This document shows positions 7,070 to 15,237 of a stretch of 18,543 nucleotides of DNA, piece after piece (position 1 is the stretch's first letter; each line of letters starts with the position of its first letter). Under the pieces are notes generated by a model, which ran no database searches, was not told where the DNA came from, and saw only the letters and a program-made list of their open reading frames with translations. This DNA is from an uncultured Burkholderiales bacterium. Lineage in GTDB: Bacteria > Pseudomonadota > Gammaproteobacteria > Burkholderiales > Burkholderiaceae_C. The position numbers were made by a program, and so were the translations under genes. The stretch lies in assembly GCA_903925445.1 (NCBI GenBank), contig CAIYFE010000248.1, forward strand, positions 1 to 18,543, given 5' to 3'.

Positions 7070-7980
7070 AGTTGTCCTTCGGTGAAATCGTTGCGTACGC
7101 CACTGGCGACATGACCAGCGGGCACATGCCGCGCTGCCGATTCGATGTGGCCGGTTTGGTCGTCAAAGAAAAAGTCGGGTTCGAATTCACGCAGGAATTC
7201 GCCTTTTTCAAGACCTCCCAAAAACATGGCTTCATCGACCTGAATGTTCCAATTCATCAAGGTGCGAATGGCGCGTTCGTGCGCGGGTGCGCTGCGCGCT
7301 GTGACCAAGGCGGTGCGACTGCGCATCTTGGCCGTGCCGGCATTTTGCAGCGCATGCAAAGCAGCCAGCAGCGGTTTGAAAGGCCCGGCCGACAAGGGTT
7401 GATTGGCTTTGTCTTTTTCGTGTTGTTGAAACGCGTTGAGCCCTTGGGTTTGAAACACACGTTCGGCCTCGTCGCTGAACAACACCGCGTCACCGTCAAA
7501 AGCGATGCGCACTTCGTGCGGATGCGCGGGTGAGGCATGTGCTGAATGCGGGTAGACCTGCGCTGCGGGCACTTGCGCGTCCAGCGCTGCGCGCACATCG
7601 GGCAAATGCGCGGACAAAAACAAGTTGGCATGCAGCGGTTTGAGATAGCGCCAAGGCGGCTCGCCCCGCGTGAAACTGCAACGGATGATGGGCAATTCGT
7701 AGTGCGAGGCCGACTTCATCACTCGCAACCCGCTGACGGGGTCGTTGCGCGAAAGAATCACCACCTCCACCCGCTGCGCTTGAGCATCGTTGAAAGACAG
7801 CAGTTTGCGCACCAATGAAAATGCCACGCCGGGCTTGGCGGGGGTGCCCAAGCGTTCGAGTTGGAGCTTCATGTAGGCGCGGTCATCGCCTTGCTCAAAG
7901 ATCTGGTTTTCTTCTTCAAAGTCGAACAACGCGCGCGAAGAAATCGCCACCACCAATTTGCCGTCCAAAGACACGCCCAT
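7066..7980 (-). CDS. Cytosolic-type 5'-nucleotidase (NT5C1-like, HAD fold)
   Basis: Encodes 304 residues belonging to the bacterial branch of the cytosolic 5'-nucleotidase family, which hydrolyses nucleoside monophosphates such as AMP or IMP. The N-terminus GKLVVAISSRALFDFEEENQ and the central IAFDGDAVLFSDEAERVF block (Asp162, Asp164) are characteristic, as is the late acidic FFFDDQTGHIESAA. No signal peptide is present, so the enzyme should be cytosolic. The start is the ATG at 7980; a GAGG inside the end of gspF sits five bases before it. The frame stays open upstream to 8436, but that part lies within gspF and is rejected. The gene begins two bases after the gspF stop and overlaps the ABC transporter start, so it sits in the T2SS transcript. 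Its link to secretion is unclear. Confidence 0.92.
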   Translation of the reverse strand: MGVSLDGKLVVAISSRALFDFEEENQIFEQGDDRAYMKLQLERLGTPAKPGVAFSLVRKLLSFNDAQAQRVEVVILSRNDPVSGLRVMKSASHYELPIIRCSFTRGEPPWRYLKPLHANLFLSAHLPDVRAALDAQVPAAQVYPHSAHASPAHPHEVRIAFDGDAVLFSDEAERVFQTQGLNAFQQHEKDKANQPLSAGPFKPLLAALHALQNAGTAKMRSRTALVTARSAPAHERAIRTLMNWNIQVDEAMFLGGLEKGEFLREFEPDFFFDDQTGHIESAARHVPAGHVASGVRNDFTEGQL

Positions 7981-7982
7981 GT

Positions 7983-9197
7983 TTACCTCACCCATTGGTT
8001 GAGTTGAATGATGGGCAGCATCACCGCCAACACAATCAACATCACCAAGCCACCCATTGCCACGATCAGCAAAGGCTCTAACACGGTGACCAACTGCAAG
8101 GCCCGACGCTGCACTTCTTGGCTCAATTGTGCGGCAGCACGTTGCAGCATCACGGGCAGCGTGCCGGTTTGCTCCCCCAATCTTGAGAACATCACCAAAA
8201 GACGCGGAAAGCGTGCATGTTGCGCCAGCGCTGAGGCCAAAGGTGCGCCTTCGCGCACCAGCACCAAGGCCTCTTGCGCATCTTGCTTGAGGGCTTGGTT
8301 GGACAAGGTATCGGCTGCCGCTTGCAGGGCTTGCAAAATCGGAACGCCAGCGCTTGCCAGCATGGCCAAGGTGCTGGCAAACCGCGCGCTGTTGTAGCCA
8401 CGCGCCAAGCGTCCAATCAAAGGCAGTGTCAACCAAGCGGCATCAAAACGTTGGCGAAAGCTGGCGCGACGCAGCGCCAAGCGCAAGCCAATGGTGCCGA
8501 GTGCGAGCAAGGCCAACACCCACATCCAATCGGCTTGCACCCAAGCGCTCAAGGCCAACATGACGCGGGTGAGCGTGGGCAAAGTGTGTTGGTTGCTGCT
8601 GAACATTTGCGCCACTTGAGGCACCACATAAGCCAGCAAAAACAAAACAATTGCAAAAGCCACGCCACACACAATGGCAGGGTAGAGCCCCGCTGCCAAC
8701 AGTTTGCCGCGCAAGTTGTGTTGCTCTTGCAAATCGGTTGCCAAGTGTTCGAGCACTTGTGCCAAATGACCACTTTGCTCGCCCGCGCCAATCACGGCTG
8801 CATAGACGGGCGAGAACTCGCGTGGGTGTTGCGACAAGGCTTTGGCAAAACTCGCACCGGCATTGACTTCGCTCCGCAGTTGTGAAACCAAGTCGCGCTG
8901 ACGAGGGGTTTCGGCCTCATCGGCCAAAGCGCTCAAAGCGCGTTCCAGCGGCAGACCAGCGCCGACCAAGCCTGCGAGCTGGCGCGTCCACACCGCCAAA
9001 TCGGTGGCGCTGAAAACTTTGGATTCCCACACCACTGTGTTGAGTCCCTTGCCATGGGCTTTGAGGGGGGAGACTTTGAGTGGCACCCAGCCTTGCGCGC
9101 GCAATTGGTTGCGGGCGGAGCGGGCGTTGTCGGCTTCTAGGGTGCCGCGATGCGATTTGCCTTGTGCGGTAAGCGCTTCAAAGGAGTAGGCGGGCAT
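7983..9197 (-). CDS. gspF: Type II secretion system inner-membrane protein GspF
   Basis: Encodes 404 residues, the usual length for GspF, the polytopic core of the T2SS assembly platform that contacts GspE and GspL. The N-terminus MPAYSFEALTAQGKSHRGTLEAD is typical. Two homologous cytoplasmic helical domains are visible (residues near 65-165 and 270-365, with WTRQLAGLVGAGLPLERAL and FASTLAMLASAGVPILQAL as the paired motifs). They are separated by membrane segments near 167-200 and 224-240, and a last segment lies near 370-397. The ATG at 9197 lies three bases after the gspE stop, with no strong Shine-Dalgarno, implying coupling. The nucleotidase follows after two bases. Confidence 0.97.
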   Translation of the reverse strand: MPAYSFEALTAQGKSHRGTLEADNARSARNQLRAQGWVPLKVSPLKAHGKGLNTVVWESKVFSATDLAVWTRQLAGLVGAGLPLERALSALADEAETPRQRDLVSQLRSEVNAGASFAKALSQHPREFSPVYAAVIGAGEQSGHLAQVLEHLATDLQEQHNLRGKLLAAGLYPAIVCGVAFAIVLFLLAYVVPQVAQMFSSNQHTLPTLTRVMLALSAWVQADWMWVLALLALGTIGLRLALRRASFRQRFDAAWLTLPLIGRLARGYNSARFASTLAMLASAGVPILQALQAAADTLSNQALKQDAQEALVLVREGAPLASALAQHARFPRLLVMFSRLGEQTGTLPVMLQRAAAQLSQEVQRRALQLVTVLEPLLIVAMGGLVMLIVLAVMLPIIQLNQWVR

Positions 9198-9200
9198 GGC

Positions 9201-10598
9201 TTAATTTTCGCGCGTCACGCGCAGCAATTCTTGCTCGGTGGTGATGCCTTGGCGAACCAGTTCGGCTCCGTCGTCGCGCATGAGTTTCATGCCGTTGCGC
9301 AGCGCGGCTTCGCGAATTTGGGCTTCGCTGGCTTGGTTGTGAATGAGTGCGCGCAGCGCTTCGTTGGTGCTGAGCAATTCAAAAATGCCTGTGCGACCTG
9401 TGTATCCGCTGTTCGCGCAGGCCTCGCATCCTGCGGCTTGGCAGTGCGGGCAGACTTTGCGCACCAAACGCTGTGCCAAAACGCCGAGCAAAGACGAACT
9501 CAGCAAAAAAGGCTCCACGCCCATGTCAATCAAACGCGTGATGGCGCTGCTGGCATCGTTGGTGTGCAGGGTGGCCAGCACCAAGTGCCCGGTCAGCGAG
9601 GCTTGGATCGCAATTTGGGCGGTTTCAAAATCGCGAATCTCGCCAATCATGATCACGTCAGGGTCTTGCCGCAAGATCGCGCGCAAGGCCTTGGCAAAGT
9701 CCAGATCAATTTTGGGATTGACTTGTGTTTGCCCGACTCCGGCGAGCTCGTATTCAATCGGATCTTCCACCGTCATGATGTTGCTACGGCTTGCATCCAA
9801 GGTTTGCAACGCTGCGTAGAGCGTGGTGGTTTTGCCCGAACCCGTGGGGCCTGTGACCAACACGATGCCGTGGGGTTGTTGCACCAATTGTTCAAAACGC
9901 GCCAAGGTCTCGCCCTTCATGCCCACGGCTTGCAAGGTCAAGCGTCCAGCGGATTTGTCCAGCAAGCGCAACACCGCACGTTCGCCGTGGGCATTGGGCA
10001 AGGTCGAGACGCGCACGTCGATGGCGCGTTGTCCCAAACGCAATGAAATGCGCCCGTCTTGAGGCAGTCGTTTTTCAGCAATGTCCAGTTGCGCCATGAT
10101 TTTGAGTCGAGAAATCAAGGCGGCATGCAGCGCACGGTTGGGCTGCACCACATCGCGCAGGCTGCCGTCGATGCGAAAGCGCACGCTCGAATGCCGCTCG
10201 TAGGGTTCGATGTGGATGTCGCTGGCGCCGTCGCGTGCGGCTTGGGTCAGCAAGGCATTGAGCATGCGGATGATGGGCGCGTCATCGGCGGTTTCGAGCA
10301 AGTCTTCGACGGCGGGCAGCTCTTGCATCATGCGAGAGAGGTCGGTGTCGCTCTCGACTTCGCTGACCACCGCAGCGGCGTTGGAGTCGGCTTGGGCGTA
10401 GGCCTCGCTGATGCGCTTGGACAAGGCGGCATCTTCGATTTGTTCAAACGCTGTGACATCAAACTTGCGCAGCACTTCGCTCCAAGCGTTCAAGTTGGGC
10501 TGGTGCCCAAACCACAGCACGCGATGGTGACCGTCATCTTCCAGCAACAACTGATGCGTGCGGGCAAAGGCGTAAGGCAGTAGACGGCGCATGGTCAT
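9201..10598 (-). CDS. gspE: Type II secretion system ATPase GspE
   Basis: Encodes 465 residues of the cytoplasmic hexameric ATPase that powers pseudopilus assembly. The N-terminal GspL-contacting domain begins RRLLPYAFARTHQLLLED, and the N2 domain starts near residue 105. Motifs of the core are Walker A GPTGSGKT at 250-257, the Asp box TVEDPIEYEL at 276-285, Walker B ending Glu320 with IRDFETA after it, and the His box GHLVLATLHTND at 337-348. The zinc-binding cysteines are Cys383, Cys386, Cys391 and Cys394, a CX2CX4CX2C pattern; the loop between the pairs is much shorter than the roughly 29 residues in EpsE, which accounts for the somewhat short protein. The ATG at 10598 overlaps the gspD stop by four bases; a second ATG lies at 10592. 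Confidence 0.97.
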   Translation of the reverse strand: MTMRRLLPYAFARTHQLLLEDDGHHRVLWFGHQPNLNAWSEVLRKFDVTAFEQIEDAALSKRISEAYAQADSNAAAVVSEVESDTDLSRMMQELPAVEDLLETADDAPIIRMLNALLTQAARDGASDIHIEPYERHSSVRFRIDGSLRDVVQPNRALHAALISRLKIMAQLDIAEKRLPQDGRISLRLGQRAIDVRVSTLPNAHGERAVLRLLDKSAGRLTLQAVGMKGETLARFEQLVQQPHGIVLVTGPTGSGKTTTLYAALQTLDASRSNIMTVEDPIEYELAGVGQTQVNPKIDLDFAKALRAILRQDPDVIMIGEIRDFETAQIAIQASLTGHLVLATLHTNDASSAITRLIDMGVEPFLLSSSLLGVLAQRLVRKVCPHCQAAGCEACANSGYTGRTGIFELLSTNEALRALIHNQASEAQIREAALRNGMKLMRDDGAELVRQGITTEQELLRVTREN

Positions 10599-12754
10599 TG
10601 GGCGGGAGCTTGGGGCGCAACACTGCCGTTGCCCTCGGATGAATGGTTCAGCGCGGGCAACTTGGCACTGCCTTGGGTGTCAAGCAAGAGGTTGGCGGAG
10701 GGTTGCGCTTGTTGCTGCAAGCCCAACATTTGTTGGTAGCGGTTGGTGCTCAAGGCTTCGGTCGAGGCCGCGTCGCGCACCACAACGGGACGCAAAAACA
10801 CCATCAAATTGGATTTGCTGCGGCTGCGACTTTCGCTTTTGAACAACCAGCCTAAGCCTGGAATGTCTCCCAGGCTGGGTACTTGGTTTTTGTTGCCTGC
10901 GTAGGTGTCTGAGAGCAAACCACCCAGCACAACAATGGAGCCATCTTCGACCAAGACGTTGGATTCAATGCTGCGCTTGTTGGTGATCAGCCCCGTGGTC
11001 GATCCCACGGAGTTGGCCGCAACGCTGGAGACTTCTTGAAAAATCGTCAGTCGAACCGTGCCGGTCTCGCTGATTTGTGGACGCACCCGCAAGGTCAAAC
11101 CCACATCCTTGCGTTCAATGGTTTGAAAGGGGGTGACCGCGCCGTTGGTTGTGTTGTTGTTGGTGTATTGACCCGTGACAAACGGCACGTTTTGACCGAC
11201 CACAATTTTGGCTTCCTCGTTGTCCAAAGTCAGCAACGTGGGCGTTGACAAAATATTGCCATCGCCGTTTTGTTCTAAAAATGTGGCCAGCGAACCCAAC
11301 ACATAAGTGCCGTTGATGTTGCGCACCGTGCCAATGTTCAAACCATTGCCAAGGGCGCTGACGGCCGGATTGCCTGCGGCTGCAATGCCCAAAATATTGC
11401 CTTGACCTTGGGTGGTGGCAACGCCGCTGTTGAAGTTGGTGCCAATCAAGCCAATGTTGCCGCCTTTGGCGCCCGTGGCGTTTTGCCACTGAATGCCCAT
11501 TTGCAAAGCCTTGTCGGCGTTGACCTCGGCAATCAAACTCTCGACCATGACCTGAGCACGGCGTTGGTCCAACATGTCAATCACCGCGCGAAGCTGGCGG
11601 TATTGCGGCTCGGGCGCGGTGATGATGAGCGAGTTGGTGGTTGGATCGGCTTGAATTTGTCCGCCCGTGGCGATGCTGTTGCCCGCATTGCTGCTGGCGC
11701 CTGAGTTGGCGCCAAGGTTGTTGGGCAAGTTGTTGAGCGCCGGCGTGTTGGGTGCGTTGGTGGGCGTTGGTGTTGCGCTGGTGTTGGAGACGCCGCGGGC
11801 ATCGCTGCTGAGGGCTGCGCGCAGTGTCGTGGCCAGCTTGGTGGCTTCTGCATTTTTGAGGTAGACGACGTGAATGTTGCCACTGGGGTTGTCGCTGCCG
11901 GGTTGATCGAGCTTGTTGACCAAGGAGCGAACCAAAGCCGTTCGGGCAGGATTGGCCGCACGAAGAATCAAGGTGTTGCTGCGCGGTTCAGCCAAGATTG
12001 TGGTTTTGTAATCGGCTCCTGTGTTGGGCGCAACGCCGGCGTTGGGGGTGCTGGTGGGCTCAATCAAGCGGCTGATCAGAGGTGCCAAGTCGGTTGCAAT
12101 CGCGTGTTTGAGCGCAATGACTTCGACATCGCTGGCATTGGAGACATCCAGCGCAGCAATGATGCGTGCCATGCGCTCTAAGTTGTCCACGTAATCGGTG
12201 ATGACCAACGCGTTGTTGCCTGCATTGACGTTGATCGTGTTGTTGGGGCTGATCAAGGGGCGCAGTACCGACACCAAGTTGTTGGCCTGCTCAAACTTGA
12301 GGCTGAAAATTTGCGTCACGATTTGTCCGCTGTTGCCGCCGCCTGGAATGGATTGCACCGCGCCACCTTGCAGCTTGGCCTCTGCTTCGGGCACGATTTT
12401 GTAGAGCCCTTGTGTCTCCACCATCGCAAAACCTTGCAAGCGCAGGGCGGCTAAAAACTGATTCCAAGCTTGCGCGGCAGTCACGGCTTGTTCGGTGGTC
12501 AGACTCAACGTGCCTTTGACGCGAGGGTCAACCACCACATTGCGTTTGGACAAAGTAGCCAAAGTGCGCGCGACAGATTCGATGTCCGCGTTGACAAAAT
12601 TCAAGGTGATGGACTCAGCAGCGTTGGCGGATTTTTTGACCGCCGTGCCAGCCACGGCTGGCGCATTCAAACCAAGATTGGCTGCCAGACCCAAGGCCAA
12701 GCTCAACGCCAGCGCTGCGCTGTTGGAGGTGAGTTGGTTGTTATTTTTTTTCAC
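10595..12754 (-). CDS. gspD: Type II secretion system secretin GspD
   Basis: Encodes 719 residues of the outer-membrane secretin channel. It starts with GTG at 12754, three bases after the gspN stop, with GGAA upstream. A Sec signal peptide (basic MKKNNN, a long Ala/Leu core, likely cleavage after AVA near residue 36) leads to N0 (about 47-120) and N1-N3 (about 150-400). The secretin domain contains ILSTPTLLTLDNEEAKIVVG (501-520), VPFVTG and the gate-like VVLGGLLSD (608-616), and ends near RPVVVRD (656-661). N3 is interrupted at about 316-368 by a low-complexity Asn/Pro/Ala/Ser/Gly loop. The last 58 residues form a Gln/Ala/Ser-rich tail where a pilotin-binding S-domain would lie. gspE overlaps the stop by four bases. 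In the gene train gspD follows gspN, not gspC. Confidence 0.97.
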   Translation of the reverse strand: MKKNNNQLTSNSAALALSLALGLAANLGLNAPAVAGTAVKKSANAAESITLNFVNADIESVARTLATLSKRNVVVDPRVKGTLSLTTEQAVTAAQAWNQFLAALRLQGFAMVETQGLYKIVPEAEAKLQGGAVQSIPGGGNSGQIVTQIFSLKFEQANNLVSVLRPLISPNNTINVNAGNNALVITDYVDNLERMARIIAALDVSNASDVEVIALKHAIATDLAPLISRLIEPTSTPNAGVAPNTGADYKTTILAEPRSNTLILRAANPARTALVRSLVNKLDQPGSDNPSGNIHVVYLKNAEATKLATTLRAALSSDARGVSNTSATPTPTNAPNTPALNNLPNNLGANSGASSNAGNSIATGGQIQADPTTNSLIITAPEPQYRQLRAVIDMLDQRRAQVMVESLIAEVNADKALQMGIQWQNATGAKGGNIGLIGTNFNSGVATTQGQGNILGIAAAGNPAVSALGNGLNIGTVRNINGTYVLGSLATFLEQNGDGNILSTPTLLTLDNEEAKIVVGQNVPFVTGQYTNNNTTNGAVTPFQTIERKDVGLTLRVRPQISETGTVRLTIFQEVSSVAANSVGSTTGLITNKRSIESNVLVEDGSIVVLGGLLSDTYAGNKNQVPSLGDIPGLGWLFKSESRSRSKSNLMVFLRPVVVRDAASTEALSTNRYQQMLGLQQQAQPSANLLLDTQGSAKLPALNHSSEGNGSVAPQAPAQ

Positions 12755-12757
12755 AAG

Positions 12758-13546
12758 TTATTCCATTCTCAAAATAGCTTTATTGCCTTGGCGTTGTCCT
12801 AAAACATTCAATAAATTCGACACCGCCGATTCCGAGCCTTCTTGGGCAAAGGCCTCGCCTTGGAAGCGAACTTTATTCTGCCGCCATTCTCCATGACCTT
12901 GCATTTGTAAGGCGCCCTCAAGCGTGCTGAGAGCAAAGCTTGGCCGATCGCCTCCCACCAGACTGATTTTGTAGCTGCCCAAAGGGCGCACCGTGCTGAG
13001 CTGGGTTGAGAATTGATGCAACACCAACTCGACTTGGCCTTGCAGACGTTGCTCGCTGTTGCGCCACACCAGCTGCTGCGTTCGAAGACGCAAAGTGCCT
13101 TGCGGTGCAATCGTGTTCCAAGGCGCGCCCAAGCCCGTGAGCCATTGCGCAGGCCATTCGGATTGGTGGTCATCTACTTGGAGGACCCAGCCGTTCCAGC
13201 TGGGCATGGCGTGCGCCACGACGGGCGTTGGCGTGCAGCAGTTGCTGGCTAAGTTCAAGCGAAACGCCAGTCGCCCGTTTTGAAGTTGAGGCGCCAAAGT
13301 CCAATGCACTCGCGTGGGCAGTGCCACTTGGGTGGCGGAGTTTTGTCGATCATTGGCCAGCACGGCTTGCGCTGAACCGTTCCATAAGGTGCCTTGCGCA
13401 TCTTGCAGCAACACCGTGCCGTGGCTGATCTGATCAAGGCGCGTGGCCACCCATTGCGCTGGGGCCTGGGTCAACAAGGCCAACAAGGCGCCCAGCACCA
13501 CGCCCGCAATGACCGATCGGTGAGAAGTGCGGGCTGGTTGCGTCAT
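12758..13546 (-). CDS. gspN: Type II secretion system accessory protein GspN
   Basis: Encodes 262 residues of GspN, an inner-membrane-anchored, mostly periplasmic protein found in only some T2SS clusters and often dispensable. An N-terminal membrane anchor spans about residues 11-31. The motif LLQDAQGTLWNGSAQ and the later GTLRLRTQQLVW and LSTLEGALQMQGHGEW blocks resemble the repeated beta-strand units of the family. The adjacent cysteines in SNCCTPTP (about residues 102-103) are notable. The ATG at 13546 overlaps the gspM stop by four bases. Its position between gspM and gspD resembles the Xanthomonas xps order. Identification rests on position and weak family resemblance, since GspN sequences diverge strongly. 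Confidence 0.87.
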   Translation of the reverse strand: MTQPARTSHRSVIAGVVLGALLALLTQAPAQWVATRLDQISHGTVLLQDAQGTLWNGSAQAVLANDRQNSATQVALPTRVHWTLAPQLQNGRLAFRLNLASNCCTPTPVVAHAMPSWNGWVLQVDDHQSEWPAQWLTGLGAPWNTIAPQGTLRLRTQQLVWRNSEQRLQGQVELVLHQFSTQLSTVRPLGSYKISLVGGDRPSFALSTLEGALQMQGHGEWRQNKVRFQGEAFAQEGSESAVSNLLNVLGQRQGNKAILRME

Positions 13547-14010
13547 GGTTGATGCGGCAAGCGCATGATCAACTGACCGCTCCAGTTGCCATCGCTTTGA
13601 CTCAAGTGCGCTTGGTCAGGGGTCGATTGCGCTTGCGTGCGTGCACGACTGAGCCAACTTGCCAACGCTTGAGGCGGCGCGTTTTTGACTTGGAGCAGCA
13701 CCTTGTCGCCTTGCAAGCTGATCGAAAAATGCCCTTCACCTTTGGCGCTGAGACCTTGCAACACACGCCAAGCATCGTCTTTGGACAAGGGCGTTTGATG
13801 GCGCAACACCGCAACCTGCGCTTTGAGGTTTTGCATGTCATTGAGTTGTTCGGCCAAGCGAATCTGTTGCGCTTGCGCGTTTTGAATCGCTTGCCAAGCC
13901 GGCGCAATGGCGAGTTGCCAAACCAAACCAGCCGCCAATATGAGCGCCAGCCCGCTCAAGCGACTTTGCTCACGCATGGAGAGTTGCTGCCACCGTTGTT
14001 TGAGTTTCAT
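13543..14010 (-). CDS. gspM: Type II secretion system protein GspM
   Basis: Encodes 155 residues from the ATG at 14010, which overlaps the gspL stop by four bases. A longer frame to 14037 runs into gspL and is not used. The layout is that of GspM: a short basic cytoplasmic start (MKLKQRWQQLSMREQSR), one membrane helix at about 18-38 (LALILAAGLVWQLAIAP), a coiled-coil-like segment (NAQAQQIRLAEQLNDMQNLK) and a ferredoxin-like periplasmic domain. GspM stabilises GspL in the platform. Sequence conservation is low in this family, so the call relies on architecture and on its place between gspL and gspN. Confidence 0.9.
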   Translation of the reverse strand: MKLKQRWQQLSMREQSRLSGLALILAAGLVWQLAIAPAWQAIQNAQAQQIRLAEQLNDMQNLKAQVAVLRHQTPLSKDDAWRVLQGLSAKGEGHFSISLQGDKVLLQVKNAPPQALASWLSRARTQAQSTPDQAHLSQSDGNWSGQLIMRLPHQP

Positions 14011-15200
14011 GGCGCAACCCCTGTTTGAATCAGCCAAGCGCCGTGTGCGTCGCGCTCTAGCGTGAGGTGCGCGGCTTGCAGTTGTTGTTGCAAGCGCACT
14101 TGCTGCGCCTCGCTCATTGGCAAATTGCTGAGTTTTAAAACGCCTTCGCTGTAGTCGATGCTCGAAAGCGCCAAACCATCGGGCAGGGCGTGACCCAAAG
14201 TGTGGAGCATGAATTCCAAATCGTTGCCGGCGATTGCGCCCAAACTTTGTTGCAAACGAGCGGCTTCGCGTTGCATTTGCAAAGGCGCGTCAATCACCGC
14301 GTTGACTTTGGGAAACGTGCTGAGCAGCAGCTGCTTGAGCTGGTCTTGTCGATTTTTTGTGAGTTGACTTTCTTGCCAAGCCAAGGCGTTGAGCCCGATC
14401 ACTTGCACAAGCAGCAAGCACAAGCATCCCCATCGAACGGGTCGCCATGCGGGCGCATGCAAGGCGTCTTGTGCCAGTTTTTTTGCATCGCGCAGCCAAC
14501 GTTGCGCGCGGCCTTGTGCCCATTCGCCTTGTGCCAAATCCCAAGCCGAAGTGCTGGTGGCCAGCCAACGTTGGGCGGCAGTTTGAAGTGCAGGTTCGCG
14601 TGCGAGCAAGGCTTGAACGCGCTCGGTCATGGCAGGCTCGGCGTACAGGGCGGTCAGTTGCTCCACAGAGACGCCCAAGGCTGGCCATTGCTCGGTGTTG
14701 GGCGGCAGCAGTGTGACGCCTCGCGGGTGGGTCAAGGCGCACAAGGATTGATCGGGCGAGCCCATCACATGCAGCACAGCCTTGTCTGTGGGGCAGAGTT
14801 CAGCAACCAAGCGCTGCACGCGAACACCTGCTTTGTTCAGAGGCGCCAACACCTCACGCAACCATGCTTTGTCGCAAATGGCCACCACGCACGCGCCACC
14901 TTGGGTGCTGTGGGTGTTGGGGAGCACGATGTGCAGTTCAGCGCTGTCTTGCAGCAGCTGCTCTTCAAGCAAGCTGTGCACCACTTGCTGGCGTTTGGAG
15001 GCGGTGCTCACCGGCGGCAGATCCAGCGCCATCCAAGACAAACGTGTGGCGGGAACCACGCCCACCACTTCGCCCGCGTGTTGCGACAAGGCCTGGGCGC
15101 TTGCATGACCTTGGCGCAGCACTTTGAAGCCATCGGAATCCACATGGCTGTAACCCAGTGGCGTTGGATGGCTGTGATGGGGAAGGGCGATGACCAACAT
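14007..15200 (-). CDS. gspL: Type II secretion system protein GspL
   Basis: Encodes 397 residues. GspL links the cytoplasmic ATPase GspE to the membrane platform. Residues 1 to about 240 form the actin-like cytoplasmic domain (VVGVVPATRLSWMALDLPP and the LLEEQLLQDSAELHIVLP segment are typical). A single membrane helix follows at about 257-275, then a coiled-coil stretch, and a ferredoxin-like periplasmic domain at the C-terminus (FMLHTLGHALPDGLALSSIDY onward). The ATG at 15200 has an AGGA nine bases upstream. The 37-base gap before it is the only notable break in the gene train, so gspL may have its own translation initiation. Its stop overlaps gspM. Confidence 0.95.
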   Translation of the reverse strand: MLVIALPHHSHPTPLGYSHVDSDGFKVLRQGHASAQALSQHAGEVVGVVPATRLSWMALDLPPVSTASKRQQVVHSLLEEQLLQDSAELHIVLPNTHSTQGGACVVAICDKAWLREVLAPLNKAGVRVQRLVAELCPTDKAVLHVMGSPDQSLCALTHPRGVTLLPPNTEQWPALGVSVEQLTALYAEPAMTERVQALLAREPALQTAAQRWLATSTSAWDLAQGEWAQGRAQRWLRDAKKLAQDALHAPAWRPVRWGCLCLLLVQVIGLNALAWQESQLTKNRQDQLKQLLLSTFPKVNAVIDAPLQMQREAARLQQSLGAIAGNDLEFMLHTLGHALPDGLALSSIDYSEGVLKLSNLPMSEAQQVRLQQQLQAAHLTLERDAHGAWLIQTGVAP

Positions 15201-15237
15201 GTTGCAGAGTCCTTGAGGCGTAGCTTGTATTTTCTTC

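Noticed and set aside
7981..8436. N-terminal extension of the nucleotidase frame
   Set aside because: It overlaps the C-terminal third of gspF out of frame and the extra residues do not resemble any nucleotidase; the ATG at 7980 has a good Shine-Dalgarno.
9150..10046. 298-residue plus-strand open frame opposite gspE
   Set aside because: gspE is unambiguous on the other strand; the shadow shows no domain and no start signal.
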